Source of the DNA: Gallionella sp.
GTDB lineage: Bacteria; Pseudomonadota; Gammaproteobacteria; Burkholderiales; Gallionellaceae
Length of the DNA: 64,000 nt
Direction: 5' to 3'
NCBI GenBank assembly: GCA_028687575.1
Contig: JAQTZW010000010.1
Span: forward strand, 37,226-101,225
Position numbers and translations under genes: made by a program. Shown piece after piece: positions 26,774 through 35,194 of this stretch. Each line of letters begins with the position of its first letter. The stretch's first letter is position 1. The notes beneath the pieces were generated by a model that saw only the letters and a program-made list of their open reading frames with translations, was not told the origin of the DNA and made no database searches.

Positions 26774-27335
26774 CTAAAGGTTCGCCGATGGCGTAGAAAT
26801 TGCCGCCGGCCACATGGTGCAGGCTGCGCAGCGAGGGGTTGGCATCCTCGAAATGCCAGCGCCCGTTGCTGAATACTCGGTCATCGGCCCACGCGCCGGT
26901 CACTTCCCCGATGAAAAGGTCATAAGCCTGCTGGTTGTGCGGTTCGGTGATCAGTCTGCACGACAGCCAAGCCGAACATCCCGCGACCAATGGCAGCGGC
27001 TGTCCTTCGATGTCGAACAACTCCACCCCGCAGCGCGCCAGCTTGTCTGGTGCATCGTTCAGGCTGACACCGCCGACCGCGTTGGTGAGTCGCAACAGCG
27101 CCACGTTCGGCACCTGGATGGCGAAAACACCGCTTTGTTCTATCAGCCTGCGCGTCGCCGAGCTTTTGTCCAGCACCACCGTCAGCTTGGGGGGTGCAAA
27201 ATCCAGCGCACAACACCACGCCGCCGCCATCACGTCGTCCACCCCGTCATGGCGTGCTGAAACCAACACCGTTGGGCCGTGGTTAATGAGGCGGTAGGCT
27301 TTATCGAGAGGTACTGGAGAAATGAATGAGTTCAT
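26760..27335 (-). CDS. Flavin reductase-like (FMN-binding split barrel) protein
   Basis: A 191-residue protein of the DIM6/NTAB flavin reductase family. Visible family elements: GPTVLVSARHDGVDDVMAAA near residues 20-39, the LTVVLDKSSATRRLIEQSG strand and helix, VPNVALLRLTNAVGG and the LFIGEVTGAWAD strand. It should bind FMN and reduce it with NAD(P)H or act as a flavin-dependent oxidoreductase of unknown substrate. The end of the coding sequence is part of the perfect hairpin. Upstream lies the 0.75-kb noncoding region with a divergent dyad. Confidence 0.82.
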   Translation of the reverse strand: MNSFISPVPLDKAYRLINHGPTVLVSARHDGVDDVMAAAWCCALDFAPPKLTVVLDKSSATRRLIEQSGVFAIQVPNVALLRLTNAVGGVSLNDAPDKLARCGVELFDIEGQPLPLVAGCSAWLSCRLITEPHNQQAYDLFIGEVTGAWADDRVFSNGRWHFEDANPSLRSLHHVAGGNFYAIGEPLAELP

Positions 27336-27411
27336 ATTGGCAAATTATATTATTTTGCAAAAGCAAAACGTTATGAGTGTGTTATGCGTTTAGCGGCAAG
27401 TTGTCAGTATA

Positions 27412-27441
27412 AAAACGGCGCTGTTTGAGCAACGCCGTTTC
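27412..27441. terminator. Hairpin in the noncoding region after 27.4 kb
   Basis: AAACGGCG / CGCCGTTT with a 12-base loop (CTGTTTGAGCAA), followed by CGTTTCG on the plus strand and preceded by an A-run that reads as TTTT on the minus strand. Looks like an intrinsic terminator, but no gene ends next to it, so it may be what is left of a lost gene. Confidence 0.5.
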
Positions 27442-28086
27442 GTTTCGCCAATATGCCTTAACTCAAGACTACAAGGGCTTCCCCATCCACGCAACCGATA
27501 TTGGCTTTACTGCCTCATCGTTTCATCCTCAAACCACGTTGCCGGTTTTCAGTTCCGATGCGAGAAGGTGAAGGACTGCCAAACCACAATCGGTCATGTT
27601 GGGCTTCTGCCCTGACCCTGATGAAAGACGCGCGCGGGGGCCTCATTCGTTAGTCGGGAGTAACTTCCTCCCCTAAAATTGATCAGGCTCTCCCTGCGCG
27701 GATCCAACCCGCTTCACATCAACGCTGGCGTCCAGCCGTGATTCGTTTCCTTTCTGTAGGCGGTTTTTTCTTTGGAACTCAGGCCTCTTTCGGATCGAGC
27801 CGGAAGTCTTCGCCGTACTTCAGTGAGCACGTGGCCGCGCAGCGGATCGTGCGAGTTGCGCAGCCCCGCACGTTTGCGTCTGGGCGAGGGAACCCGCGCA
27901 GCGGGCGGCAAACCGGGGCGTGCTTTCTTTGGTCACTTGCTTTACACGAGTAAAGAAAGTGACTGGCTGCCGGGCCACCCCCGGCGGTTTTGCTTGGATT
28001 CCATCCGGCGCACTACCGAGTGCGCCCTACCACTTTGGGTGGCGTGGGCAACGCTACGCGTTTCCCACCCTACCCCGGCCTGCCGC
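27442..28086. other. Noncoding region with repeat-like hairpins
   Basis: No credible gene in about 650 bases. Two structured pieces: GTCACTTGCTTTAC / GTAAAGAAAGTGAC at 27932-27963 (14-bp stem, one mismatch) and GGGTGG...CCCACC around 28037-28070 with GGGCAACGCTACGCGTTTCCC. Both resemble common intergenic repeats of betaproteobacteria. The rest has GC-rich text (CGGGCCACCCCCGGCGG) and open frames that read as low-complexity Arg/Gly/Pro and should not be annotated as proteins. It may be a decayed region or a repeat cluster next to the ammonium transporter. Confidence 0.5.
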
Positions 28087-29289
28087 TTACCAGCCCGATT
28101 CGCGCTCGGGGGTGGCGGTGATCTTGTGGATGGAGAGATCGGCACCGTTGAATTCTTCTTCGGGATCGAGGCGGATGCCGACGAATTTCTTGATGATGGC
28201 GTACACCGCATAGCCGCCGGCAAAGGCGATGGCCACGCCCAGCGCGGTGCCGAGCAACTGCGACATGAAGCTCACCCCGCCCATACCGCCGAAGGCTTTC
28301 AGGCCGAAGATGCCGGCGGCGATACCGCCCCATGCGCCGCACAGGCCGTGCAGCGGCCAGACACCCAGCACGTCGTCTATCTTCCAGCGATTCTGGGTCA
28401 GCGTGAACATCCAGACAAACAGCGCGCCCGCCGCACCGCCGACGAACAGCGCACCAATCGGGTGCATCAGGTCGGAGCCGGCGCACACCGCCACCAGGCC
28501 GGCCAGCGGGCCGTTGTGCACGAAGCCGGGGTCATTCTTGCCCATCCACAGCGCGGCCAGCGTGCCGCCGACCATCGCCATCAGCGAGTTGACCGCGACC
28601 AGACCGCTGATGTTGTTGATGGTCTGCGCCGACATGACGTTGAAGCCGAACCAGCCGACGGTGAGTATCCATGCGCCCAGTGCCAAAAACGGGATGCTGG
28701 AAGGCGGATGCGCTGAGATGCGCCCGTCCTTGCCGTAGCGCCCGCGACGTGCGCCCAGCAGCAACACCGCCGCCAGCGCGATCCAGCCGCCGAACGCATG
28801 CACCACCACGGAGCCTGCAAAATCATGGAACTCTGCGCCGAAACTGGCGTTCAGCCATTGCTGGATGCCAAAGCGGTGGTTCCACGCGATGCCCTCGAAG
28901 AAGGGGTAGAGGAAGCCTACCAGCAGGAAGGTCGCCGCCAGTTGCGGGTTGAATCTGGAACGCTCGGCGATGCCGCCGGAGATGATGGCTGGGATGGCGG
29001 CGGCGAAAGTCAGCAGGAAGAAGAACTTGACCAGTTCGTAGCCGTTCATTTTCACCAACTCATCCGCGCCACTGAAGAAATTCACGCCGTAGGCGATGGC
29101 ATATCCGATGAAGAAGTAGGCGATGGTGGAGACTGCGAAATCAACCAGTATTTTGACCAGCGCGTTGACCTGATTCTTCTTGCGCACCGTGCCCAGTTCG
29201 AGAAAAGCGAATCCCGCGTGCATCGCCAGCACCATGATGGCGCCCAGCAGGATGAATAAAACGTCGTTACCAGTTTTCAGATCTTCCAT
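28087..29289 (-). CDS. amt: Ammonium transporter (Amt/Mep/Rh family)
   Basis: A 400-residue inner-membrane protein with about 11 membrane segments. The twin-His pore is represented by SVVVHAFGGWIALAAVLLLG and DVLGVWPLHGLCGAWGG, and RKKNQVNALVKILVDFAV and PIGALFVGGAAGALF are typical. The cytoplasmic tail (DPEEEFNGADLSIHKITATP) is like the GlnK-responsive C terminus. I chose ATG 29289 (MEDLKTGND); a longer frame to 29466 would translate the control region. No glnK gene is visible next to it, unlike the standard glnK-amtB pair, so regulation may be in trans. NtrC-like half-sites lie upstream. Confidence 0.93.
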   Translation of the reverse strand: MEDLKTGNDVLFILLGAIMVLAMHAGFAFLELGTVRKKNQVNALVKILVDFAVSTIAYFFIGYAIAYGVNFFSGADELVKMNGYELVKFFFLLTFAAAIPAIISGGIAERSRFNPQLAATFLLVGFLYPFFEGIAWNHRFGIQQWLNASFGAEFHDFAGSVVVHAFGGWIALAAVLLLGARRGRYGKDGRISAHPPSSIPFLALGAWILTVGWFGFNVMSAQTINNISGLVAVNSLMAMVGGTLAALWMGKNDPGFVHNGPLAGLVAVCAGSDLMHPIGALFVGGAAGALFVWMFTLTQNRWKIDDVLGVWPLHGLCGAWGGIAAGIFGLKAFGGMGGVSFMSQLLGTALGVAIAFAGGYAVYAIIKKFVGIRLDPEEEFNGADLSIHKITATPERESGW

Positions 29290-29416
29290 AACTACCCCAT
29301 AGCTGTAATAAGTCGAACGAAAATACAAAGCAACATCCGTGCCAGACGCCAAGCGACCTGTTTTCGCTGGTAATACGTGGGTTGGCGCGCAATCGGGCGC
29401 CACCATGCGCCCCGTA

Positions 29417-29455
29417 TTGGTGCAAGTTAATGCACCAAGCTGGATATTTGCACCA
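29417..29455 (-). promoter_or_regulatory. Palindromic regulator site upstream of amt
   Basis: A perfect dyad TTGGTGCA-N6-TGCACCAA (29417-29438) and a further TTGCACCA at 29448-29455, about 130-165 bases upstream of the amt start. TGCACCA equals the NtrC half-site, though NtrC dyads normally point the other way (TGCACC-N-GGTGCA). No good sigma-54 -24/-12 pair is seen (a TGGC-N6-TTGC downstream is one base short). Role in nitrogen control is inferred. Confidence 0.45.
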
Positions 29456-29467
29456 TTAGCGGGCACA

Positions 29468-30025
29468 TTAGACCTGCCAACCTTTGAGGTGTTTTTCCAG
29501 CCAGAGCAGGCCGATGATAGTCTTGCTATCGTTGATTTTGCCTTCGCGTATCCAGTCTATGCCCTGCGTCAACGGCATCTCGAATACCTCCAGGAATTCG
29601 CCGTGGTCGAGGTTCTGCTGCTGCCGGGTAAGACCGCGTGCCAGATAGTATTCGATGCGTTCATCGGCATAGCCGATGCAGGGCCAGGTGGTCGTTAGAT
29701 GCGTCCACTCGCGCGCCACATAGCCGGTCTCTTCCAGCAACTCGCGCTGGCCGGTGCTGAGGCCATCCTCGGCGGGGTCTATCTTGCCTGCCGGGATTTC
29801 GAGGAATTCTCGCCCCGCCGGATAGCGGTATTGCCGCTCCATCACCAGATTGCCGTTATCGAGCAGCGCCAGCACCGCCACCGCACCGGGATGAACGACA
29901 TATTCACGGCTGGCCTCGGCACCATCAGGCAGACGCACTCTATCCTTGCGCACCTCGATGAAATTTCCACGGTACATCAGTTCACCGTCTATCAATGTTT
30001 CCTGCAGATCCATATTGCCTTTCAT
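29468..30025 (-). CDS. NUDIX hydrolase, ADP-ribose pyrophosphatase-like
   Basis: A 185-residue NudF-like protein. The Nudix box G-x5-E-x7-RE-U-x-EE-x-GU is perfect as GKIDPAE to RELLEETGY (residues 80-102), and AGREFLEIPAG just before it is typical of ADP-sugar diphosphatases. It would cut ADP-ribose to AMP and ribose-5-phosphate. The chosen ATG 30025 (MKGNMDL) follows AAGGGTAG inside the end of the FapA-like gene, which it follows by four bases; an upstream frame to 30139 lies within that gene. The N terminus could also start at MDLQET, four codons later. Confidence 0.88.
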   Translation of the reverse strand: MKGNMDLQETLIDGELMYRGNFIEVRKDRVRLPDGAEASREYVVHPGAVAVLALLDNGNLVMERQYRYPAGREFLEIPAGKIDPAEDGLSTGQRELLEETGYVAREWTHLTTTWPCIGYADERIEYYLARGLTRQQQNLDHGEFLEVFEMPLTQGIDWIREGKINDSKTIIGLLWLEKHLKGWQV

Positions 30026-30029
30026 GGCG

Positions 30030-32000
30030 CTACCCTTGTTGTGCATTCTCCGGCGGTTCCACCAGATGCCATTTGATGGCACCCGCATCCTCGGAAAAAA
30101 TTTTTTGTTTACCGTCATCCATCCGCTGCAGCGTCTCAACTATCTGGCTTACCGACATCGCATAAAAGGTTTTCGCCCCCTTGTCCGCACGCATAGTCTG
30201 CCCGGTCGCCTGTCCGTGCACATGGTCAATTACGCAGCTTATCCCCTCGCAGGCGAGGTGTTTTTCAAACTCTGCCTTGGCCTTCGTCTCTTCTGCCTGA
30301 TGGACCAACTTCTGCATCGCATCGGTCTCGACATGCAGTTTCGCCACCAGGTTAAAGGCCGCAGTGTGTTTCTCGACCAGCTTGCGCCAGGCAGCCGTCT
30401 GCTCGGCAGAAATTTTGATCTCTCCGCGTTTTACCCGCTGGACTATCGTGCAGAATTTCGCAAAATCCGCATCACTCATCAACTGCTCCAGTTGCTGCCC
30501 AATCACCGCGATGCGTTCGGACGACTCGCTGATGACGCTCTTAGTCTTGGCGATAACCTGTTCGAAGTCGCGCAAGTCTGGCACCAACATCGTGACCAGA
30601 CACTCCTTGCCACGATGTTCTACCGCCTTGTGGATATGGATGTGTTTTGCCGCAATCAGACAACCTTCCAGCGTGCCGACTTCGATCTCGTCAGCAATGA
30701 TCTCGCAACCCACTGCATGCTCGACCTGTACCCGTTTGGCTATCAGCTTGCTGCTCTCGCAGAATTTCGCCACCAGCACCCCGTCCCCTGTTTGCACATC
30801 TGAACGTAGAATTCGCCCGGCACACTCGATATCCCCCGACTTGGTCTGCGCCACCCCACCGGAAAGGTTCTTCTTGAAGTGGATCGTGCCACCATCAGAC
30901 AGCACGTGTCCAAACACGTCAGACATGAAGTTCATGTTACGACCCTTCACCACGCGCCCTTCCTGAACTTCACCGTGCTCGATGAATTCATCCACACTGA
31001 GCATCAGATCGCCCGTGGTTTTGGCACTGATGCCGCCCTTGTTCTCAATTTTTTCAGTGACAGAAATCTTGTTGGTCTTGGTATCCAGTGTCAGGAAACC
31101 GGCCATCGTCGCGACGATGTATTCGCCATCTCCCCGTATTTCAACCTCGGTCCCTTCGGACACCAGTTTGTGCAGGTCTATATCCTTAGGCTGCTTGGGC
31201 AGAATCGCTACACCTGCCAGCGTTCGCCCCGGCTTGCCGAGCACACAGGGAATTTTCTTCAGCAGCACCGCACCTTGCGCCATCTGCGGGAAGCGGTTCT
31301 TGAACTGACTCAAGTCAGCCTTGCCGTTGGGCAGTATCTTGGGGGAATTGTCCCGATGCAGGTCAGGTGAGCTTTCGACGATTTCGGCATCAAGCCCAGC
31401 CGTTGCTTCGCGTTGGTGCGCAATTGTCATGCGCATGGTTTCACCACTCGCGATGGTTGCTCTTACCCCCGCCTCGTCCAGTCCGAACTTGATTCCCTTT
31501 AGCCACATGGCCGCGACGAATTCATCGAAATCCAGTCTGGTCGGAACATCGGCAGTGGTTTCCCGGTACGAAAGTATCTGCTGAACACCATCGGCATCAG
31601 GCTCGCCGTACACGGGTTCTTGCACTGATGCTTCAACTGTTACGGGTTCGAACAGATATTCGACCCGCTTGCCATTTTCTTGAACCTTGATGGAGCGATA
31701 AAGCTTTGTGCGCTGCTCGGGGAAGGGCTTGATGGCATCGGCCAGACGCAACTCATGCAGTGAACTCTTGAAAAAGGGGAGTGCTTCCTCATCGAATGCC
31801 AGCTTCTGCATCAACTCATAATCCATGCCTGAGAAACGCGCACCGTTGCCAAACACAGTATCTATGAACGCGGTAAAGTCACCAGCATCGCTCAATTGAT
31901 CTGTCAGTACGTAAAAGCCATCTGAACGTTGAACGGCAAAGGCTGGTGTAGTGAACTGTCCAGTCGCTTCAGTTGCGGATTGATCTATGGCATCAGTCAT
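30030..32000 (-). CDS. FapA-family (DUF342) polymer-like protein
   Basis: A 656-residue cytoplasmic protein of the FapA/DUF342 family: a beta-helix-rich centre with repeats of the type GDLMLSVDEF, VVKGRNMNF and GVLVAKFCESSKLIAKRVQV (about residues 250-450), followed by a coiled coil (AKTKSVISESSERIAVIG, FAKFCTIVQRVKRG and VETDAMQKLVHQAEETKAKA) and a short C-terminal domain. Function of the family is mostly unknown; some are linked to motility or cell-envelope control. The ATG at 32000 follows a GGGGGTGA site. It precedes the NUDIX gene and lies after the complex I terminator. Confidence 0.85.
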   Translation of the reverse strand: MTDAIDQSATEATGQFTTPAFAVQRSDGFYVLTDQLSDAGDFTAFIDTVFGNGARFSGMDYELMQKLAFDEEALPFFKSSLHELRLADAIKPFPEQRTKLYRSIKVQENGKRVEYLFEPVTVEASVQEPVYGEPDADGVQQILSYRETTADVPTRLDFDEFVAAMWLKGIKFGLDEAGVRATIASGETMRMTIAHQREATAGLDAEIVESSPDLHRDNSPKILPNGKADLSQFKNRFPQMAQGAVLLKKIPCVLGKPGRTLAGVAILPKQPKDIDLHKLVSEGTEVEIRGDGEYIVATMAGFLTLDTKTNKISVTEKIENKGGISAKTTGDLMLSVDEFIEHGEVQEGRVVKGRNMNFMSDVFGHVLSDGGTIHFKKNLSGGVAQTKSGDIECAGRILRSDVQTGDGVLVAKFCESSKLIAKRVQVEHAVGCEIIADEIEVGTLEGCLIAAKHIHIHKAVEHRGKECLVTMLVPDLRDFEQVIAKTKSVISESSERIAVIGQQLEQLMSDADFAKFCTIVQRVKRGEIKISAEQTAAWRKLVEKHTAAFNLVAKLHVETDAMQKLVHQAEETKAKAEFEKHLACEGISCVIDHVHGQATGQTMRADKGAKTFYAMSVSQIVETLQRMDDGKQKIFSEDAGAIKWHLVEPPENAQQG

Positions 32001-32039
32001 GTTTTCACCCCCGCTCAAAATTTATCACCCGCACAAAAT

Positions 32040-32063
32040 GAAACTCCCGCACGCAGCGGGAGT
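32040..32063 (-). terminator. Terminator of the nuo operon
   Basis: ACTCCCGC / GCGGGAGT with a 5-base loop (32043-32063), 21 bases after the nuoN stop. Read on the minus strand, the stem is followed by TTTCATTTT, which is a fair intrinsic terminator for the complex I operon. Confidence 0.75.
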
Positions 32064-32083
32064 AGTTAACGGTCGAATGCGTG

Positions 32084-33535
32084 TTACGGAACCAATAGTG
32101 ATTGCTGCACTGATAGCGTGCAAATCCACATCAAGGCGTTCGGCAACAGACCTAGCATCAACACGCCAAGACCGTTGAGAGAGATCAACAGCCCGGTGTC
32201 AGCACCCAGGTTGATAGGCACATGGCTCTCGGGTGCATCGAAGTACATCACCTTGATCACACGCAGGTAGTAGAACGCGCCTATCAGCGAGAACATCACC
32301 GCAGCGACAGCCAGCGGAATGTGACCGGTTTCGATGATCGCGTTCAGCACGGAAAACTTGGCGTAGAAACCGACCGTTGGAGGAACGCCGGCCATGGAAA
32401 CCATCAACAACATCATCATGAATGCCAACCAAGGGCTGCGCTGATTCAGCCCCTTGAAATCATCCAGAGTATCGGCTTCAAAACCGGCGCGAGACAAAAT
32501 CATGATCATGCCGAAGGCACCCAATGACATCATCACGTAGACGACCGCATAGAACATGGAAGCGCCGTAACCTGCGACCGTGCCACTGACCAGACCCAAC
32601 ACCAGAAAGCCCATGTGGGTGATGGTCGAATAAGCAAACATACGTTTGATGTTGGTTTGCGCTATCGCGGCCAGGTTACCTAGTGCCATAGATGCGACCG
32701 CCAGCACCGTCAACATGCCCGACCAGTCGGCCTGCAAACCTTGCATACCTTCCACCAGGATACGGGTAACGAAAGCAAATGCAGCCAACTTGGGCACCGA
32801 ACCTATCATCATGGTCATGGCTGTAGGCGCGCCGTGGTAGACATCGGGAACCCACATATGGAACGGAACCACGCCCAATTTGAAAGCCAGACCGGAAACG
32901 ATGAACACCAAACCAATGGAGAGCAATGCCTTATTCTGAACGCCATTATTGATGGCTTCGGACATCACACCGAGTTCCAGCGTTCCCGTTGCACCGTAAA
33001 CCATAGACATGCCATACAGGAGCAGACCAGAGGCCAGCGCGCCCAGTACGAAATATTTCATCGCAGCTTCAGTAGCGACAGCGGAATCACGTTGCAGTGC
33101 AACCATCGCATACAGGCTGAGCGACAACAGTTCCAACCCCAGATAAAGCGTCAGGAAGTGGTTGGCAGAAATCATCACATTGATGCCCAGCAAGGCGAAC
33201 AGCGCCAGAGACATGAATTCGCCAGTGAACATCCCGCGCACCATCAGATATTGACGCGAATAGACCAGCATCATCGAGACACCGAGGTAGCTCATCAGCT
33301 TCAACACATCGGACATCAGGTCATCCACGAACATGTGATTGAAGGCATAAGTTACCCCTTCCACATGCGTGCCGACCGTAATGACAGAACAACCTAGCAG
33401 AGTCATCTGTACTAGCAGATAGGTGAACAATTTACTGCTATTGGTCAGCATCAGATCCGCAATCAGAATGAAGCAGACCATCACCAGCAAGAAAATTTCC
33501 GCACCGGCGGGTATCAGATTGGCTAACAAATTCAT
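32084..33535 (-). CDS. nuoN: NADH-quinone oxidoreductase subunit N
   Basis: A 483-residue antiporter-like membrane subunit of complex I, homologous to ND2. About 14 membrane helices; a conserved Lys lies in the [20 protein letters not shown] segment (around residues 215-235) and [20 protein letters not shown] contains the usual discontinuous-helix Lys. Start ATG 33535 follows GAGGT with normal spacing; a GTG two codons earlier is an alternative. It is the last gene of the operon, separated from nuoM by 70 bases that contain a hairpin. Confidence 0.96.
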   Translation of the reverse strand: MNLLANLIPAGAEIFLLVMVCFILIADLMLTNSSKLFTYLLVQMTLLGCSVITVGTHVEGVTYAFNHMFVDDLMSDVLKLMSYLGVSMMLVYSRQYLMVRGMFTGEFMSLALFALLGINVMISANHFLTLYLGLELLSLSLYAMVALQRDSAVATEAAMKYFVLGALASGLLLYGMSMVYGATGTLELGVMSEAINNGVQNKALLSIGLVFIVSGLAFKLGVVPFHMWVPDVYHGAPTAMTMMIGSVPKLAAFAFVTRILVEGMQGLQADWSGMLTVLAVASMALGNLAAIAQTNIKRMFAYSTITHMGFLVLGLVSGTVAGYGASMFYAVVYVMMSLGAFGMIMILSRAGFEADTLDDFKGLNQRSPWLAFMMMLLMVSMAGVPPTVGFYAKFSVLNAIIETGHIPLAVAAVMFSLIGAFYYLRVIKVMYFDAPESHVPINLGADTGLLISLNGLGVLMLGLLPNALMWICTLSVQQSLLVP

Positions 33536-33570
33536 ATTCACCTCAAAATTTCAGTCTTTAGCTATCGCAG

Positions 33571-33593
33571 TCGCCGGTCGTCTCAACCGGCGA
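33571..33593 (-). repeat. Intercistronic hairpin nuoM-nuoN
   Basis: TCGCCGGT / ACCGGCGA with a 7-base loop between nuoM and nuoN. No T run; probably an mRNA processing or stability element. Confidence 0.5.
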
Positions 33594-33605
33594 TCACAGT
33601 CTCAT

Positions 33606-35096
33606 TTATAACGGCAACTTGGAATGCGCAACATGGATAAGCAGATCATTCACCGAAGCATGCAATACCTCACTGAATGGCATCGGGTAGAGACCCATTG
33701 CCAGTACCATAATCGCCAGAATTGCCATGATGAAAAATTCTCGCTTATTGAGATCGGTCAGTTCCTCAACATGATGATTGGAAATCGTGCCGAAAATTAC
33801 CCGCTTGTACATCCACAGCGTATAGGCCGCACCAAAGATCAGTGTGGTGGCCGCACCGAAAGCGAACCAGAAGTTGGCTTTCATCGCGCCCATGATGACC
33901 ATGAATTCACCTACGAAGGCGCTGGTACCGGGCAAACCGCTGTTGGCCATCGCAAACAGCATGAAGAAAGCGGCAAACACCGGCATTTTGTGCACCACGC
34001 CACCGTAGTCGGCGATTTGGCGCGAATGCACGCGGTCATACAGCACACCGATACACAGGAACAATGCACCGGCCACGAAACCGTGCGAGATCATCTGCAA
34101 CAGCGCGCCTTCCATACCGTAGGCGTTGAAGATGAAGAAGCCGAGCGTGACGAAACCCATGTGTGAAATCGAGGAATAGGCGACCAATTTCTTCATGTCG
34201 CTCTGCATCAGCGCTACCAGACCGATGTAGATGATGGCAATCATCGACAACGCAATCATCACGCCGGCCAGTTTATGGCTGGCATCCGGGGCGATCGGCA
34301 TAGAGAAACGCAGGAAACCGTATGCACCGACCTTCAACATCAGTGCCGCCAGCACCACCGAACCACCGGTAGGGGCTTCGACGTGTGCATCCGGCAACCA
34401 GGTATGTACTGGGAACATCGGCACCTTCACCGCGAAAGCCATGAAGAACGCAATGAAGATGTATATCTGCGCCGACATCGGAATCGCCATCTGATGGAAG
34501 TCCAGAATCTCAAAGCTGCCGTTGGACTGGTTGTACAGGTAAATCAAGGAGACCAACATCAACAACGAACCGAGCAAGGTGTAGAGGAAGAACTTGATGG
34601 TCGCATAGATGCGGTTCGGACCACCCCAGATACCGATGATAATGAACATCGGGATCAGCATCGCTTCCCAGAACACGTAGAACAGGATCGCATCCAGTGC
34701 ACCGAACACGCCATTGATGATGCCGGACATGATCAGGAAGGCGGCCATATACTGGGCTACCCGCTTTTCGATCACCTGCCAACCAGCCAGCACCACAATG
34801 ACGGTGAAGAAACTGTTCAACAGGATAAACAGCATGGAGATACCGTCTACGCCCAAGTGGTAATGGATATTGAAGCGGGTAATCCAGTCATGAAGTTCGA
34901 CGAACTGCATGTTGCTGGTAGTGCGGTCGAACCCAGTGTAGAGCGGCAAGGTCACCAGAAACCCTAGCACACTGCCAACCAGGGACAGGACACGCGCCAA
35001 GGGGGCATTCTTGTCATTGCCGGTTGCCAGTACCAGGATACCGAAAATTATCGGCAACCAGATCGTAACGCTAATTACAGGTAGTCCAAAGATCAT
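33606..35096 (-). CDS. nuoM: NADH-quinone oxidoreductase subunit M
   Basis: A 496-residue antiporter-like proton-pumping subunit (ND4 homologue) with about 14 helices. The functional Lys/Glu pair is seen in the VFWEAMLIPMFIIIGIWGGP (Glu) and MFPVHTWLPDAHVEAPTGGS (His, Lys-side) segments, with MQSDMKKLVAYSSISHMGFV near residue 310. It lies 110 bases from nuoL, with a hairpin in the gap, and is followed by nuoN. ATG 35096 starts MIFGLPVISVTIW. Confidence 0.96.
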   Translation of the reverse strand: MIFGLPVISVTIWLPIIFGILVLATGNDKNAPLARVLSLVGSVLGFLVTLPLYTGFDRTTSNMQFVELHDWITRFNIHYHLGVDGISMLFILLNSFFTVIVVLAGWQVIEKRVAQYMAAFLIMSGIINGVFGALDAILFYVFWEAMLIPMFIIIGIWGGPNRIYATIKFFLYTLLGSLLMLVSLIYLYNQSNGSFEILDFHQMAIPMSAQIYIFIAFFMAFAVKVPMFPVHTWLPDAHVEAPTGGSVVLAALMLKVGAYGFLRFSMPIAPDASHKLAGVMIALSMIAIIYIGLVALMQSDMKKLVAYSSISHMGFVTLGFFIFNAYGMEGALLQMISHGFVAGALFLCIGVLYDRVHSRQIADYGGVVHKMPVFAAFFMLFAMANSGLPGTSAFVGEFMVIMGAMKANFWFAFGAATTLIFGAAYTLWMYKRVIFGTISNHHVEELTDLNKREFFIMAILAIMVLAMGLYPMPFSEVLHASVNDLLIHVAHSKLPL

Positions 35097-35138
35097 GCTG
35101 TCATTCCTTCGCTTAAATATCCTATAAACCCAATAGTC

Positions 35139-35156
35139 CCACCCTTGCTAGGGTGG
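35139..35156 (-). repeat. Intercistronic hairpin nuoL-nuoM
   Basis: CCACCCT / AGGGTGG with a 4-base loop in the spacer between nuoL and nuoM, near the end of the nuoL transcript. No T run follows. Confidence 0.5.
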
Positions 35157-35194
35157 CTCCGGCCTCGGCGCACTGGCGCACGAACCGGACAGGG

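Noticed and set aside
27772..28716. 314-codon plus-strand frame across the noncoding stretch and amt
   Set aside because: Low-complexity Arg/Gly/His-rich, runs antisense into the ammonium transporter, no ribosome site.
29380..29400. Sigma-54 promoter for amt (TGGC...TTGC on the minus strand)
   Set aside because: The spacing between the TGGC and TTGC is one base too short for a -24/-12 promoter.
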